From Eumeta japonica (taxonomy: Eukaryota > Arthropoda > Insecta > Lepidoptera > Psychidae), in assembly GCA_005406025.1 (NCBI GenBank), contig BGZK01001243.1, positions 1-64,000 on the forward strand: DNA of 64,000 nucleotides, in the 5' to 3' direction. The translations under genes were made by a program, and so were the position numbers. The notes under the pieces are model-generated. The model was not told the DNA's origin, made no database searches, and saw nothing but the letters and a program-made list of their open reading frames with translations. Every line of letters begins with the position of its first letter. The stretch's first letter is position 1. Below are positions 1 through 12,117 of this stretch, piece after piece.

Positions 1-144
1 GCCATCGCATAACTATGTAAGGGATGGCTGAAGAACACTGTGATGGTGACAGAAAAAAGGTTTTACATACTTCAAAAAGAAGCTGTGGAGAAATTCATCA
101 AAACGATTAAACCTATTGAGAGCCATTACTGCCGAGTTAAAAAA
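1..144 (+). pseudogene. Partial exon of a multicopy arthropod gene (IESHYCR motif)
   Basis: After an in-frame TAA at 10-12 the + strand reads open from codon 13 to a good donor (GTATGT at 145). The peptide contains GWLKNTV, KRFYILQKEAVEKF and IKPIESHYCRVKK. The 'KPIESHYCR' signature recurs, from memory, in multicopy uncharacterised insect proteins that behave like transposon-derived genes. The stop just upstream means either that the exon begins after it, although no clear acceptor is visible in the few bases available, or that the copy is broken. I could not find a following exon downstream. The function is unknown. It could also be the last visible exon of a real gene extending left of the window. 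Confidence 0.4.
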
Positions 145-1290
145 GTATGTATATATTTTCATCCTAAACTTTCTATTACTTAATTATACCTAATGTATAA
201 AGATCAATGCAAACTAGAATATGAAGTTAAACTGAGTTTTTTCAGACTGATATTTAACACTAGGTTTAATATTAGTTTCGAAGTCAGAAAAAAATGTCTG
301 CTCCATGTGTCTTCAATTATGAGAAAGGTCTTAAAGTAGAAACATTCACTTCGCAAAACGCATTTTTTGATACAATTACACATGTATACATTAAGAGCTA
401 AAGAATTTTTCAACTACTACAGGAAGAGACTCCCAATTTGCTTGTAATATAATTTGATTGTTTAAAAAATGCACCACTCCCCAAATTTACCAAACAATTA
501 GTATATTATGTTGACAAATCTACTTGTATAATTTTTCATCATCACAGGTTCCTCCCATAATAAATTATCGAAGAACAATGTAAAATCATTATATGTGAAC
601 ATAAGATCAGTCAAGAAAAGGATCAAACAAAATATATCTAAGCCGTATTCTATTGCCTAAATCAGATTAATACAGAAGGTATTGTAAATAATTGGAAGAC
701 AAACTGTAAAGAAATGTCGCAATTAACTCAGTATTCATTTCCATTTAAGTAAATGCAAAGGTTTCTTTGAAAAAATGCAGTTGACCAAACATCGAACCAA
801 ATTCAAATGAGAACTTTTTGATGTTTTTTTATGTTTTCATTTTTCAGGTTTTCATTTTCAGTTTTATGTTGCAATGAGTATTAATAGAGGCATAATAATT
901 AGTAATTTCATTTAATTACCTATACAATAAAATAATACTTAATTTTATTTATAATATGACCCTGTGCTATTCAAGCTCCTTACTCAAATCAAAAGTACCT
1001 AATCCCAACAGTATTTAATTCTAAAGTAGTTAAATCCCACGTGTATAAATCAAAATATGCTACCTCCAAATATTTTATCAATTTTGTGTTCTTTCCATTA
1101 CGTTTTTTATCCAAAAGAAAGTTTTAATGTTTTCTAAAAGATATGATGAAACTTTCTTCAATCCAATGTTGTATAGCAATAGCTTATAATAAATCCTACA
1201 ATCTTTTACTCTTATTTGAAAAGTAATTTTGGTGGAGATGGCATAGTTTGATTTTAATCCACACAATAAATATGTTCCATTTTTCATGTG
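145..1290. other. AT-rich stretch without recognisable gene
   Basis: Strongly AT-rich sequence with only short chance frames. No splice-framed coding block, tRNA-like fold or terminal repeat was seen. Confidence 0.5.
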
Positions 1291-1295
1291 ATTAC

Positions 1296-1366
1296 CTGTA
1301 GTATACGACTCGCTGAGGGTAGGTTGTCTTCCTGACTTGTGCTTGGTATTTCCTCTTGTATGGAAA
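1296..1366 (-). CDS. Intact copy of duplicated mini-exon, THAP-like gene
   Basis: On the minus strand a 71-nt exon lies between an acceptor (TTTCTAG, AG at 1368-1367) and a donor (GTAAT at 1295). It is open in the phase that joins the upstream THAP exon (2126-2344, which ends with one extra base). The peptide reads V-SIQEEIPSTSQEDN-LPSASRILQ. Such Ser/Thr/Glu-rich linkers are common between a THAP DNA-binding domain and the rest of the protein. No downstream exon towards position 1 was recognised, so the rest of the gene is missing or diverged. Whether the gene is alive is doubtful, because the THAP exon itself is frameshifted. Confidence 0.45.
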
Positions 1367-1708
1367 CTAGAAACAATATTTTCACACATAAACTTAATGT
1401 TAAAACGATAAAATTGAAAGGTAGTTATACTTTATAGAAAATGTCATGAATATGATTGAATAAACATGCTCACACCAATGTTTGTTACTTTTAGTGAATT
1501 TAAAAATGAAACTTTACAATTAAGGTGCCAAAATACCAATTCATTTTATCACTTGGAACTGGGATCGACTCAGACATATTAAAAGAAATAAATGACAAAA
1601 ATATTCATTATTTACCATCTATTAATTAATAGATATGTGTGAGATTTCAGAGCTAATACTATGGAAACTATGAAGGATGTTAGAAAGATGAAAATGTTTA
1701 TTATTTAC

Positions 1709-1775
1709 CTGTAGTATACGACTGGCTGAGGGTAGGTTGTCTTTCCTGACTTGTGCTTGGTATCTTGTATGGAAA
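1709..1775 (-). pseudogene. Degenerate second copy of the duplicated mini-exon
   Basis: Same exon as 1296-1366, with acceptor and donor preserved (GTAAA donor at 1708), but 67 nt long. It has lost 5 nt near its start (where the other copy encodes QEEI) and gained 1 nt in the middle. The net change of 4 nt moves the reading frame away from that of the sister copy. Including both copies, or this copy alone, would shift the downstream frame. Confidence 0.55.
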
Positions 1776-2125
1776 CTAGAAACAATATTTTGACACATAA
1801 ACTTAATGTTAAAACGATAAAATTGAAAAGTAGTTATACTTTATAGAAAATGTCATGAATATGATTAAATAAACATGCTCACACCAATGTTTGTTACTTT
1901 TAGTGAATTTAAAATGAATCTTTACAATTAAGGTGCCAAAATACCAATTCATTTTTATCACTCTGGAACTGGGATCGACTCAGACATATTAAAATAAATG
2001 ACAAAAATATTCAATTATTTACCATCTATTAATCAATAGATATGTGTGAGATTTCAGAGCTAATACTATGGAAACTATGAAGGATGTTAGAAAGATGAAA
2101 ATGTTTATTATATAACAATAATTAC

Positions 2126-2344
2126 CATTTCTAGAAAATAAATGCTGAGGAAAATCGAGCAGCTGCACATCAGTAAGAGGAGGTCTAGATAAATTTATTT
2201 TGAACTGCATGTTTCTTAAGTCTGTTTTTATTAAAATCTTCCTTTGAAAAATGGTTGCCACATACAAAACGTATTTTATTAAGCTTCTCAATTGGTAAGT
2301 ACACTAATTCTTCATTGCCAACAACCTTTAGCCACTGTTTACAG
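2126..2344 (-). pseudogene. THAP zinc-finger exon with a frameshift
   Basis: The minus-strand exon follows a clean acceptor (TACTTTCAG, AG at 2346-2345) and ends at a GTAAT donor (2125). It encodes the C-terminal half of a THAP DNA-binding domain: CKQWLKVVG, IRFVCGNHFSKEDF (the C-x2-H zinc ligands and the F of THAP domains) and RLKKHAV. The frame then hits TAG soon after HAVQNKF. A +1 shift within the AAAATAAA run restores an open frame (LSRPPLTDVQLLDFP, then HLF) that joins correctly in phase to the mini-exon at 1366. The simplest reading is a one-base indel that broke the gene, or a sequencing error in the A-run. THAP domains occur in P-element-like transposases and in domesticated DNA-binding proteins. 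The exon for the first half of the domain was not found. Confidence 0.6.
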
Positions 2345-3792
2345 CTGAAAGTATAATAAAATTGAATGAGGTAATTTATGTTTTAAGGTTAATTAACTAG
2401 TTCATTGATTTAATTACAGTGGAGACTCAATTATCTAGACATCAATTATAATTTAATAATTATATGGATTGCCACCTGAAAAAAACTTTGTAGTCTAATT
2501 TGTATATGCACCGATATGTACAACTGGCACTATCTGTCCGGCCCTGTGCAAGCACTGCCCCGAGTATTTTATTGTTGTTTTAATTAGGCCAGCACTCACT
2601 AAGCGAGTTACTAAACTTTACACCGCTGTATCGTGTCATGTCTGTACTTAAACATATCAAAGCGTAAGGGAATGGTATTCTAGCTTAAAGATTAAATAAA
2701 TATTATTACTTCATTAAAAAAATGAGACACCAATCATAAGTTATCTGGTATAGGTGATATAGATTTGGTATAGTTAGGTATAAATGATTTCATAATAAGT
2801 GATATTGTAGTATGGATGTACCCTACATTGGGTATTGAATATCCAGAATCGTGATTTAAAATCAGCAGCAGGAAAATTATATTTATTTGATCAATTCTTC
2901 AAATTATCGGTTCATGAATTTTATATATACTAAATATCACACATTAAATATTTCATATTCAGATATTTATTACTATTAAGGCTTTTGTATGAGAGTAGAA
3001 GCCTTGATCAAAATCATCTGCAATTTGGTTATCCAAATGCCTTACGCTAACAATTAAACCAGTTAATTTAATCTCCACTGTACATATACATATATATCAT
3101 ACAATTCAATTATTATTTTGTGTATCATTAGGTATTTCGACTATTTAGATATTATAATTAGTGTATTAGATACTGTTCAAAAATGACAATAAGGCCTATT
3201 TCACAAATGGATAGTAGTTACCTCAAATATCATATTGTTTCTCGAAGCTCAAGTCCTTATTACCATGCCTTAATAAGCAAATTCTTTAGGTAGATATTAA
3301 AGAGTCCAAGACGAAAACACATAGATAGATAGGATTGCATAATGTAGGTACTTACATGTTTTCATCTAACGGAAATCTTGCGAAAAATAATGGTTTTCCG
3401 GTGATAGTGACCTCTTAAATGGCATATTTCACAAATTCGATGAGATCGATGCGGTTTGTTGATCATTTTTAGGCTTCTAATATAAATAACGAGTGCTATA
3501 AATCTTTAAACACCAAATGGAAAAGTAAGTGCTCAACTCAATATTTACGCTCGTAAATTATGATGAATGATAAATCTCTAAAGCATAAAATTGATAAAGC
3601 AGCGAGATATTCCACCTAATGCAACGCAACACGAAAATAAACGACAAAACGGTTTAAAAATATGAAGATGTCGATATTAGGTCGAAATAGATCGATAAAA
3701 ATTTAATTGGGTTACCATTATAGACTTTTTTTTTGCACTTAAAAAAATGAAAACAATTTCAGTAATAATTACAGCAATAAATGTGACTGATT
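2345..3792. other. AT-rich stretch without recognisable gene
   Basis: Only short frames and simple AT-rich sequence are seen. The first half of the THAP domain should lie here if the gene were complete, but I could not identify a C-x2-4-C exon. Confidence 0.4.
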
Positions 3793-4098
3793 TTAATAAA
3801 TACATAATAAAATATAAAACACACTTTTATAATTATGAAATATACAGTATAAAATATATACTATTAGTAAAAATATAATTATACCATCCCTGAAAATGGT
3901 TTTTTTTTTAAATTGAGCAACACTATTTGTAATTTTGTCAATGTTGGTACTATATTCGAAGCGATCCATAGAAATAATTTTTGTATGAGAGTTCCGACTC
4001 TTATTTATATGCTCAGTGAGTGCAACCATGGACGTGCAACTCACGCACACTATCACAACAAGCAAAAAAAGTGAAACCGCATTCACTTTAGATGTCAT
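3793..4098 (-). CDS. Hypothetical small protein with signal-peptide-like start
   Basis: Open frame on the minus strand. The second ATG (4098, MTSKVNAV) gives about 101 residues; an upstream in-frame ATG lies six codons earlier. Residues 8-24 are hydrophobic (SLFLLVVIVCVSC), as in a secretion signal, followed by a polar region (HINKSRNSHTK, MDRFEYSTNIDKITN). The last 35 residues are again hydrophobic (IIIFLLIVYILYCIF) but extremely AT-rich, and may be intron read-through after a plausible donor (GGGATG/GTATAA near 3890). It could be the first exon of a short secreted peptide gene, or chance. No family was recognised. Confidence 0.3.
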   Translation of the reverse strand: MTSKVNAVSLFLLVVIVCVSCTSMVALTEHINKSRNSHTKIISMDRFEYSTNIDKITNSVAQFKKKTIFRDGIIIFLLIVYILYCIFHNYKSVFYILLCIY

Positions 4099-4116
4099 CA
4101 GTGTTACAATATTCAA

Positions 4117-5830
4117 GAAACATTTAAAAGTAGTTATACGTAGGCTTTAAAAAACCTAGATTCGGTGAAGTGGTGATTATATTGTTAAAGCACATGCAGC
4201 AGAGCAAACAAGCATGCTTTATGCTACGAGCCACCTTATGCATAGGGTGGTGGGCATTGGGGGCTCGCTCTATCCATAGCCGTTATTTAAAAACGTGGAT
4301 TTACTATTGAAAAATTGAAATTTATTTTATTTAATTTATTATTTAAGAAATTTAAGTTTTATTGAGAATAATATCGTGTTATGTAATGAATTGTAGGTTT
4401 GCAAAAAGACGTAATTCAAACTACACTTTTCATATTTATATACGAAAATCATTGCACTTTAAACTGTCTTTAGAATTTCATTAAGTCATATACTAACCAT
4501 TAAAATTATCTGACTTCAATTGCCCTTTTTACGTGGTAATGTATTTACACGTCAATTTTAGCATAAACATGGAAAATAAAATTTATTTCTTATCTGTGAA
4601 TTTAATTTTAAACCGCGTAAATTATGGCCATTAGGTATTAAACAGTCCATTATGTCGCCATTATCGTATCGATATATCGATAAAGAGGTACAAAATGAAC
4701 AAAGAAGAAAATTATGAAAGAAAGGAAGAAAATTACTAAATGTTACAATTATGTATTAAAAATATCTCCGGTATTTTTATTACTCATGATATTATTGATG
4801 TAATGATATAATCAAACATTTCCAAAATATGTTTTACATATATTATTAATTTGTATAAACGTGTTTCCAAATCTTTTAATGCACTCGACCTGTTACTTCA
4901 CCATAAACACCTGTTAATGAAACACATTACCAAAATTTATTTAAATTTAAGATTAAAACATTAAACAAATTTAAAAAAAAAAAAAACAAAATAAACATGG
5001 GGAAAATTTTAACAGTTAGTTTTCTTTTATGGGAATAAAGAGAACAAGCTCCGCTTGTTCTCGTACAAGAGCTCACATCTCTCCAGGTGGACCTATATTG
5101 TCGAACACGACACCTTGTCATCTAGAACGCAATGTAAACTCCGCCCATGATGAACTTGAGCATGTGGGATTGCTAATCGAATTGTTATTTATTTAATGAA
5201 CGCCAAAAAAACAAACAGGAATACCGTACATGATGGCAAACCTTCAATTAAGTGATAAATATATTAAACAAATTATCTCCGTGATCGTAAAACATCCAAA
5301 TGAAACCAGGAGGAAGATAAAGAATCTATATGCGTCACAAAACGCACAAAAAGTGCAAAACCAACCATCGGTGTTAAAACGAAATTATTAAGCTATTAGT
5401 AACGTTAAGTAAAAGCAAATTATCTAAATAGAAGTTTAATCAACATTATTGTTTAATTTTGCACTCTAATTATTTTGTTTAAATTCTTGATATAAAAAAC
5501 TCAATCATGAACCGTAATAAGCAATTTATATAAGAAAATCAAATACTAAGTGATCTTCATTATCCATAGTGAGCCTGCGGTCGTTAATCCGCCGCGGCCG
5601 ACAACTGCGGCCCTATTTTCTATTTTATTCTATGTATATCTACGAAATATTACTCTCATAAATTTTATTTCGTATTATTGTTAAGTCAATTCTAGTCGCC
5701 TTCACATAAATATGTAGCTTTATGACAGCAACGATAAACATCATGGTTGCACTTAATAAATTGTAGGAATTAAAATAATTTTACAAAATAGTACCAAGAT
5801 GTTCATAAATGTTTACGTGACAAATATTAC
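4117..5830. other. Non-coding stretch with a perfect short hairpin
   Basis: No gene recognised. A perfect 10-bp inverted repeat with a 3-nt loop sits at 5040-5062 (GAGAACAAGC, TCC, GCTTGTTCTC). A GC-rich patch lies around 5572-5615. Confidence 0.4.
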
Positions 5831-5859
5831 AAAAACGCATATGTGATGAACCAATCTCG

Positions 5860-8800
5860 ACAACGACAAAGAACCATTCTGCTTTACATGGGTGGACAAC
5901 TTTACAAGAGATTTATTACAACCGAACTGGAACTCACGTTAAGAATAGTGACATAACTACTGGAAAAGTATTTTCAACTACTGATTGAATATTTTTTGGC
6001 CAAACAAAGCAGGGTATACGAAAGGCACGCTTTGAGGGTACTGAAACAAGAATCCAGTGAAAGATGTGATAAATTTGTAATAAGACTGCGTCAACGAGGC
6101 AGAAAATACGAGTTCTAAAACGAAGATAACGATATAATTATCAAATTAGGAGAAATGTATTTGATGAAATTAAGATAAAAATTATTCTTACCTTTAGGTG
6201 AAAAGGATCACCTTGGACAGAGTCACAGCTGAAACTAATGCTATAGAATCCGTACAAAAACAATTATTACGTTTTGAAGACAGTAAACAACGATCCTTTT
6301 CGAAATAAACAAAATAGAATCTAGGCGAATAGGTATTCAGAAGATAGATTGTTCTCGTTGTGGTAATGTAATACATAATGTCGATAGTGCATCTTGTCCA
6401 GTCTAAATGGACCCAGTTCGAATATATTGAGCATTATATGGCTAAATGTAAAACATAGGCTAACGAACGGATGTCCGCGCATGTGAGTGAAACAGTACTT
6501 AGTATCCAAAAAAAAAAGTGGAAAAGACCTTAGCTCAAAAGACTCCGGTAAAACCAAATGAGACCAGGAAAAAACCAACCCCACGTCCTCAAACATCAAC
6601 CATATTATTATATTTTGTCTCGTTGTAGAGGGGAAAAAAATTAATTAGAGAAAGAATAATCTGGAATTGCTAATCAACTCTGGAAGTAATTATGTTTGCG
6701 ACGAAAATTTTCAGCGCATCCCGACATATATATAGCGTGAACATACCCCTTATATTATAGTTTATATAAACGTATAAACGAATTTCTGACTTGAAATAAT
6801 TTTTACACACTTGGCATGGTCTTTAGATATATAATAGTTTCATGTATAGACTTATAGAAATAGGTACATTAAAAGATTTTGTAAATAAAAATACGAGTTT
6901 GTTTGAGTTTTACTTCCGAAATGCATCATACACGTGTACGAAATAGACTTGGTAATTATTCAAAAAGTGAGCTACGTGATATAGAAACCGGCGGTTCTCG
7001 TTACGGTAGACTCGCCAATCGATAACTGTAGTCATTCGGGGCTTCTCCAGTCCGCATCAGCCGCCTTCCTTCAAAACTGGCATGTAATCCTCACCCCCGG
7101 ATGTCATCCTGACCCGCGAAGACAGTGATACCTCGCGAGAAGATGCCCGGGCACGAAGATGTATTGTTCAACCTGCTCCTGCACCCATAAAAGGACGTAG
7201 ACGAGACCGCCGAGTAGTAACACCCGTTACAGCACTCCGGCAATAGTACACGTGTTATTGCATCTCGAAAGAAAACTGTGCTCCTCTTTAGACACATAAT
7301 ATTCTGAGGTTATTATTTCGACATTAAAAATTCGGCGAGGTCCCGCTCCTGCAATATAGTAAACCAACCAGCATTGGAAACTGCAAATAACAGACTGTTA
7401 AACATTCTGTCTGCGTGTGCCCGGTCCGTCACAAATCTAACATGTCAAACCAACGAAAATTGTAATGTACAAGTTACCGAACAAAACGAACCAAAAAAAA
7501 TAAACCCAGACAAAACATTTATGTAATATGACTGTTCCACAACTCCAGTAATCCTAAGAAGATTTCAAACTGTTATTGGAATAGAACTAGAAGAAAAACA
7601 AAGTACATTCTACGTCATTAAAAATGATAATTGGAACTTTTTACAAAAAAAAAGACAGCCATAGACACAAGTTGCTAAAATAAGGACTAGAGATTAATGG
7701 GCAGTAAGTCAATACCAAAACATAAATTTTTTATATAAATTTAAATACAATGTCAAACTAGACATTACTATTGACAAAACAATTATCCTCGTTAGCTAAA
7801 CATGACATAGAACACCAATCCCCTTTGAGGGAAAGGTAAATAAATATATTATTGAATTGATCAAATCGAACGTTATTAAACCTGTTGTTACCATCGAAAT
7901 GGGGTTCCCTGACAACTCCTTCACTAAAAAATGATGAGTATTTTCACCTATGCATAGATATGAGAACTGCTAATGGAGTTATTGTTCGAGAACACTACCC
8001 ACTCCCCACTATGAACTAGCTTCTCCTTAAGTATAGAAAAACAGAAATATTATAAAGTTTAACATTAGACGTATTTCACCATATCAAAATAAGTATGGAA
8101 AACTGACACATTACCACTTTTACTACGACTCTAGGTACTTCGCCTTATATAAAGTTTATGATGACATCTCTTGCATTTCAGAACTTTTTCAAAAAACGCT
8201 AAAGAAATATTATTACCGTTTGGCGAAAGATTATTGAACTTCATTGGCGGCATAATTGTTTTAAGAATTAATAAAAATGGACACCACAATGGATTAAATC
8301 GCATCCTTGATGATCTTAAAAGTTACAACGTAGCGCTCAATGTAAAGAAATGCATCTTTAACCCCAAAATTGTGTATGTTTAGGATTATGTCACTAAATT
8401 GGTTTAAAACCCTCAAATATATATTTTAAAAACTGGCCAAGAGTATGTGGGACCATACTCATTACAGGGTTCCGAAGCCATTATTACAAAGAAATGTACA
8501 ACAGATGAAAAAAGTACTTTGTTACATTTTTTCCATGTTTCCCTTTCAGAATAGTTGTAAGCACTTTAGTCGCCTATAACTAGAAAAACAAGTATATATG
8601 GCTTATTACTATAAAACTAGTGTAAATTAAAGGGCACCAGCAAAAAACCATCTTCATGGCACTTAAGTGCAGTTTTTCAGCAATAACTCAAAAACTGTAC
8701 ATGTGACCATGTCCAAAATATTTTTTCTTGACAGTATTTATTAAGCGTACCGTCGCTATTTTTTTCATATTTATTGGACATACGGTTTAAAAAATAAAGG

Positions 8801-9540
8801 GGGGACACAATTTCCGTAACTATTGGAGCGATTATTTCCATTCCGAAATTCTTCACAAAATCAGAAAAATTTCTTAGAATCTTTAAATTTTTTTAAAAGA
8901 ACTGTCGAAAAATGTGCCACTCGTTAATGTTTGCTTAAAAAAAATCAGCTTCTGTTTTATCTATGGTTTGCTCCCCTATAAATATTTATTTTTGTTATTT
9001 AACCACCAAACTAAGTAGTCGCTTATACAAGACACACACACTTTAAATTTTATAAATATGCGTCTTGTAGTTTTGATTAAAGTTCCTGTGACAAACGGAC
9101 GGACGGACGGACATGACGAAACTAGGGTTCCGTTTTGGCTCGAAACCCTAAAATGTAGAAACCATCAGGAAATTTCGAACAATGGAGGACATTCAAAGCT
9201 TCCTTAATCTAATAAACTATCATAATAAATGGATCCCACATTTCTCAATAATCAGTCCAAACACTCCACTCACTTCACCATTTGTATGTCTGAATTTAAA
9301 CCATTTAATTGATGCTTTCATTCGCATCAAAGATAACATAGAATTTTAATATGTTTTTTGTAACAAACGTATGTTTCCAAATCAATAAACAAAAATTTAG
9401 AGATCGTCAAAAACTTCGTGTAATTTTAGCAAAACGAGAAATGCTATCGCTAGGTCAAGACCAATTTGAACTGCCGATGCCACTTCTCGTATTTCATGAC
9501 CATCACCATGTCGGTCCCATAATTGTTAACTAAAGTTATT
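5860..9540 (+). mobile_element. Decayed Ty3/gypsy-type LTR retrotransposon remnant
   Basis: Pieces of Gag-Pol appear in order on the + strand, broken by many stops and frameshifts. Around 6000-6110 there is a Gag helix with a VIRLRQRGRKYEF-like stretch. At 6350-6400 lies a CCHC knuckle (CSRCG, H and C correctly spaced). Near 6663 a protease motif reads LLINSG, where DSG is usual, so the catalytic Asp is lost. Around 7940-8010 there are reverse-transcriptase motifs (HLCIDMRTAN, REHYPLPTM), and at 8240-8375 an NFIGGIIV block followed by LDDLKSYNVALNVKKC. At 9155-9250 comes the post-RT region (SFLNLINYHNKWIPHFS). The RT active site F-I-D-D has become F-I-G-G (codons at 8246-8251). I did not find intact LTRs. 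The segment at 7000-7310 may itself be an insertion. Non-functional. Confidence 0.75.
8430..9153 (+). repeat. Dispersed AGGGTTCCG-family repeat, copy 1
   Basis: Begins near AACTGGCCAAGAGTATGT and ends GAAACCCTAAAA. It contains CAGGGTTCCGAAGCC near the start and a (GGAC)4 run followed by ATGACGAAACTAGGGTTCCG near the end. It interrupts the reverse transcriptase region of the gypsy remnant, because the Pol sequence resumes directly after it at about 9155. It is therefore younger than that element. From memory, elements with these ends are abundant in Lepidoptera; I cannot assign a superfamily. Confidence 0.8.
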
Positions 9541-12117
9541 CTGAAGTGCTTAAATTGAGTAAATTTTAATAATGTCAAATCCTACCAGTCGGTCCTAACC
9601 ACATTAGTATCTTCCTTCATACCACTCAGTTTTATCATATCATGATGCATACATATTTTTCCCATAGAGGAATTAAACATTCTGTCCTTAATGCAATAGG
9701 GTTTATAACATTGTTGTACAATAATAATATATTTTGTAACATTCATAATGCATGGAATGTATGTACGCAGTAATTATTATAATAACTATACTTAAGTGTC
9801 ATTTATTCGCTAAATATTTAATAGCATTTATATCAAAAATACTAACAAATGTTCTCTTTTTGTTATACCTATTAATTCATTAAAACTAAATACAGTTTTA
9901 ATTAACAAAATGGTGAATTTATGTATATTCTAGTACAATAAAGTGGTATACCATACAAATGCCCGCCATTAATAGGAATCAGCTCCGCGCAAGAGTGGAT
10001 CCAGACTTTGAATTAGCGGGAGAGTAAGACGAAGATACGGGGTTCAGTCAGGACTGGCTCTAATTCGATTACAAAAGTAAGACAAAGGTCCACCTACGGG
10101 AAGTAATGACCCTTATATCCTCACCCCCGGTTCCGCTCTCATCCCGCGACACTAAAAAGATGTTTCAAAATGTTGAGACGAATTTGAATAAATGGTTTTA
10201 TTAAAATATATTACAATCTTTGTTCTCAAAAATTATATTATACGGGTTAAAAGCCATAATATGATTTCCTAACTGTTTATTAAAACAATTAATATAATGA
10301 CTGACTTAGCTAGTACAGATATGAACATACGTGTTCTGTATAGTACATATATGATAATATATGCTGAAGAGCCTTATAGTGCTTTATAAAAGGAAAGATG
10401 TATACCTAATTAACACAAGAAAAATAGATAAATCAATAACAGTGCACCAAGGATAAAAAATATTTCAAAAGAAATTTATGGGTGTGTGGTATGTATTCCA
10501 ACGATATAGAACTCTTGTTCACTATATAATAACGGATTGTCTAATTATATTACGAATTAAACTATGAACTACAGTTCTTGTCTGTTATGAAACAAATTAT
10601 GAATAAAAGAGCAAAATACAGATTAGATGAATTGTTCGGGATCTACAATATGCTGGAGAAAGTTTTAACACTATCTCATAAGGTAACTATTATTCTATTT
10701 ATTTCGATGTTCAGAGTACAAAACACATACTGGTCCATATGTGCTACAGTATAGAACCTGCCCTTGAACGGTTTGCTGCATTAAATTGAATCTCAGTCAG
10801 ATCGCATCACATAATGTTGATATTTGTGATACATTTGATTATAAATTTTTATGACGCGATGGAACTTGGGTAACTTTAATTTGTTCCTGATGCATGGCAC
10901 ACTAAATACTACATTATCTCATGATCCCCAAAATTTTAGTACATTTATTATTGTAATTCAACTCAAAAGTTACTAAACTGTTACTAAAAAGCCACACAGA
11001 ATATCACAGCTGAACACTCATAACGCGGAACAATAATATAATAACTTACTAATTCGCTTATGTAAACATATCATAAGGTACAAGTGATGTGGTCCAAGAA
11101 AGGAGATGGAGGTTTTATTATAATCATATAAAATAATTAAGTTGATCGCGACAACATTCGAGCAAATATATGGACTCACACTATTGACACCTTTATCACT
11201 ATAATTTTTTTACTTGTAGGAAATTTTTATGTAATAACAAACGTGTAAAATTTATATCATTTTTTGCGAAAGAAAACTAATTTTTATTTTATTTAGGAAT
11301 GGTTAAAATCACTTGTTGTTACCATGTTATTTTTTAAAGCATTAGTCAGCCGATGATGAGTACAAAACAACGACGTGACGGTTAAATGACAAGAAGTTAT
11401 ACATTGTGCAATATTATACTTTACTCTTAGGATATATTTCCAATTTTTATTTGAAATATATTTAATTCTACACTAATAAATTTTTAAGTAGATACGAATT
11501 GATAAGATTTTGCTGAGTTATCTGATACCGCAGCATTTTATACGAAATAGTACATGTGTTACTTATAGTACAACGCACGAACTGTGCCGTTGTGAAGTTA
11601 GTCAGGAAAGCGACGCAAAAACATAAAATACGAACACGGAGGAAAAGAAGGAAGAGTTGGGAAGCGTTGAACTTACGTATTGCATCATTCGCAGACAACT
11701 CAGAGTGGAGAGTTTTGTGTGTTGTTCAGTATATTTTTTTCTGGTAGCATTACATTCATTGCTATTTAAAAAATATATTCTTGTCTATGGCTAGATGAGC
11801 ATAGATACGATAACATAGATGAGAATTCATATTGGTCTGTAGTTTGGAATTGTAATTGTAGTATCAGTGATCACTTGATCAGAAGAGTATAATTTTGTGG
11901 TCATGAGAACATTCATGAATGTTTCAAATCATATCTCTTATCCAAGAATTAAATAGAGAATTATTATTTACTGTTCTGTGAATATACAACTATACGTTGT
12001 GTCAACTGAGTTCTATTACGTTGTTCCAACATATTCAATCGTTTATTAATTAACTCGTTAATTTCTGTACCATTGTGGACGAAGTACATACTTTAAATTG
12101 TAAATTAATTGAACGTC
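9541..12117. other. Intergenic region upstream of TECR
   Basis: Mostly AT-rich. A short GC-richer patch at 9960-10150 shares TCCTCACCCCCGG with 7089-7101 inside the gypsy remnant, so it may be transposon-derived. Short overlapping frames at 11468-11747 on both strands have no recognisable family. The TECR promoter and 5' UTR should lie in the last few hundred bases, but no TATA box or other core element is convincing. Confidence 0.4.

Larger units (their letters stand above)
1293..2118. repeat. Tandem duplication, ~413-bp unit, carrying an exon
   Basis: Two adjacent copies are nearly identical. The first starts at the TACCTGTAGTATACGACT motif at 1293 and the second at the same motif at 1706, giving a period of 413 bp. 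Both carry the same minus-strand mini-exon, the same flanking intron sequence (including ACACCAATGTTTGTTAC) and the same tail (GAAACTATGAAGGATG). Copy differences are single substitutions and small indels, so the duplication is fairly recent. The unit includes a complete exon with both splice sites, making this a tandem exon duplication in the THAP-like gene described in neighbouring entries. Confidence 0.9.
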
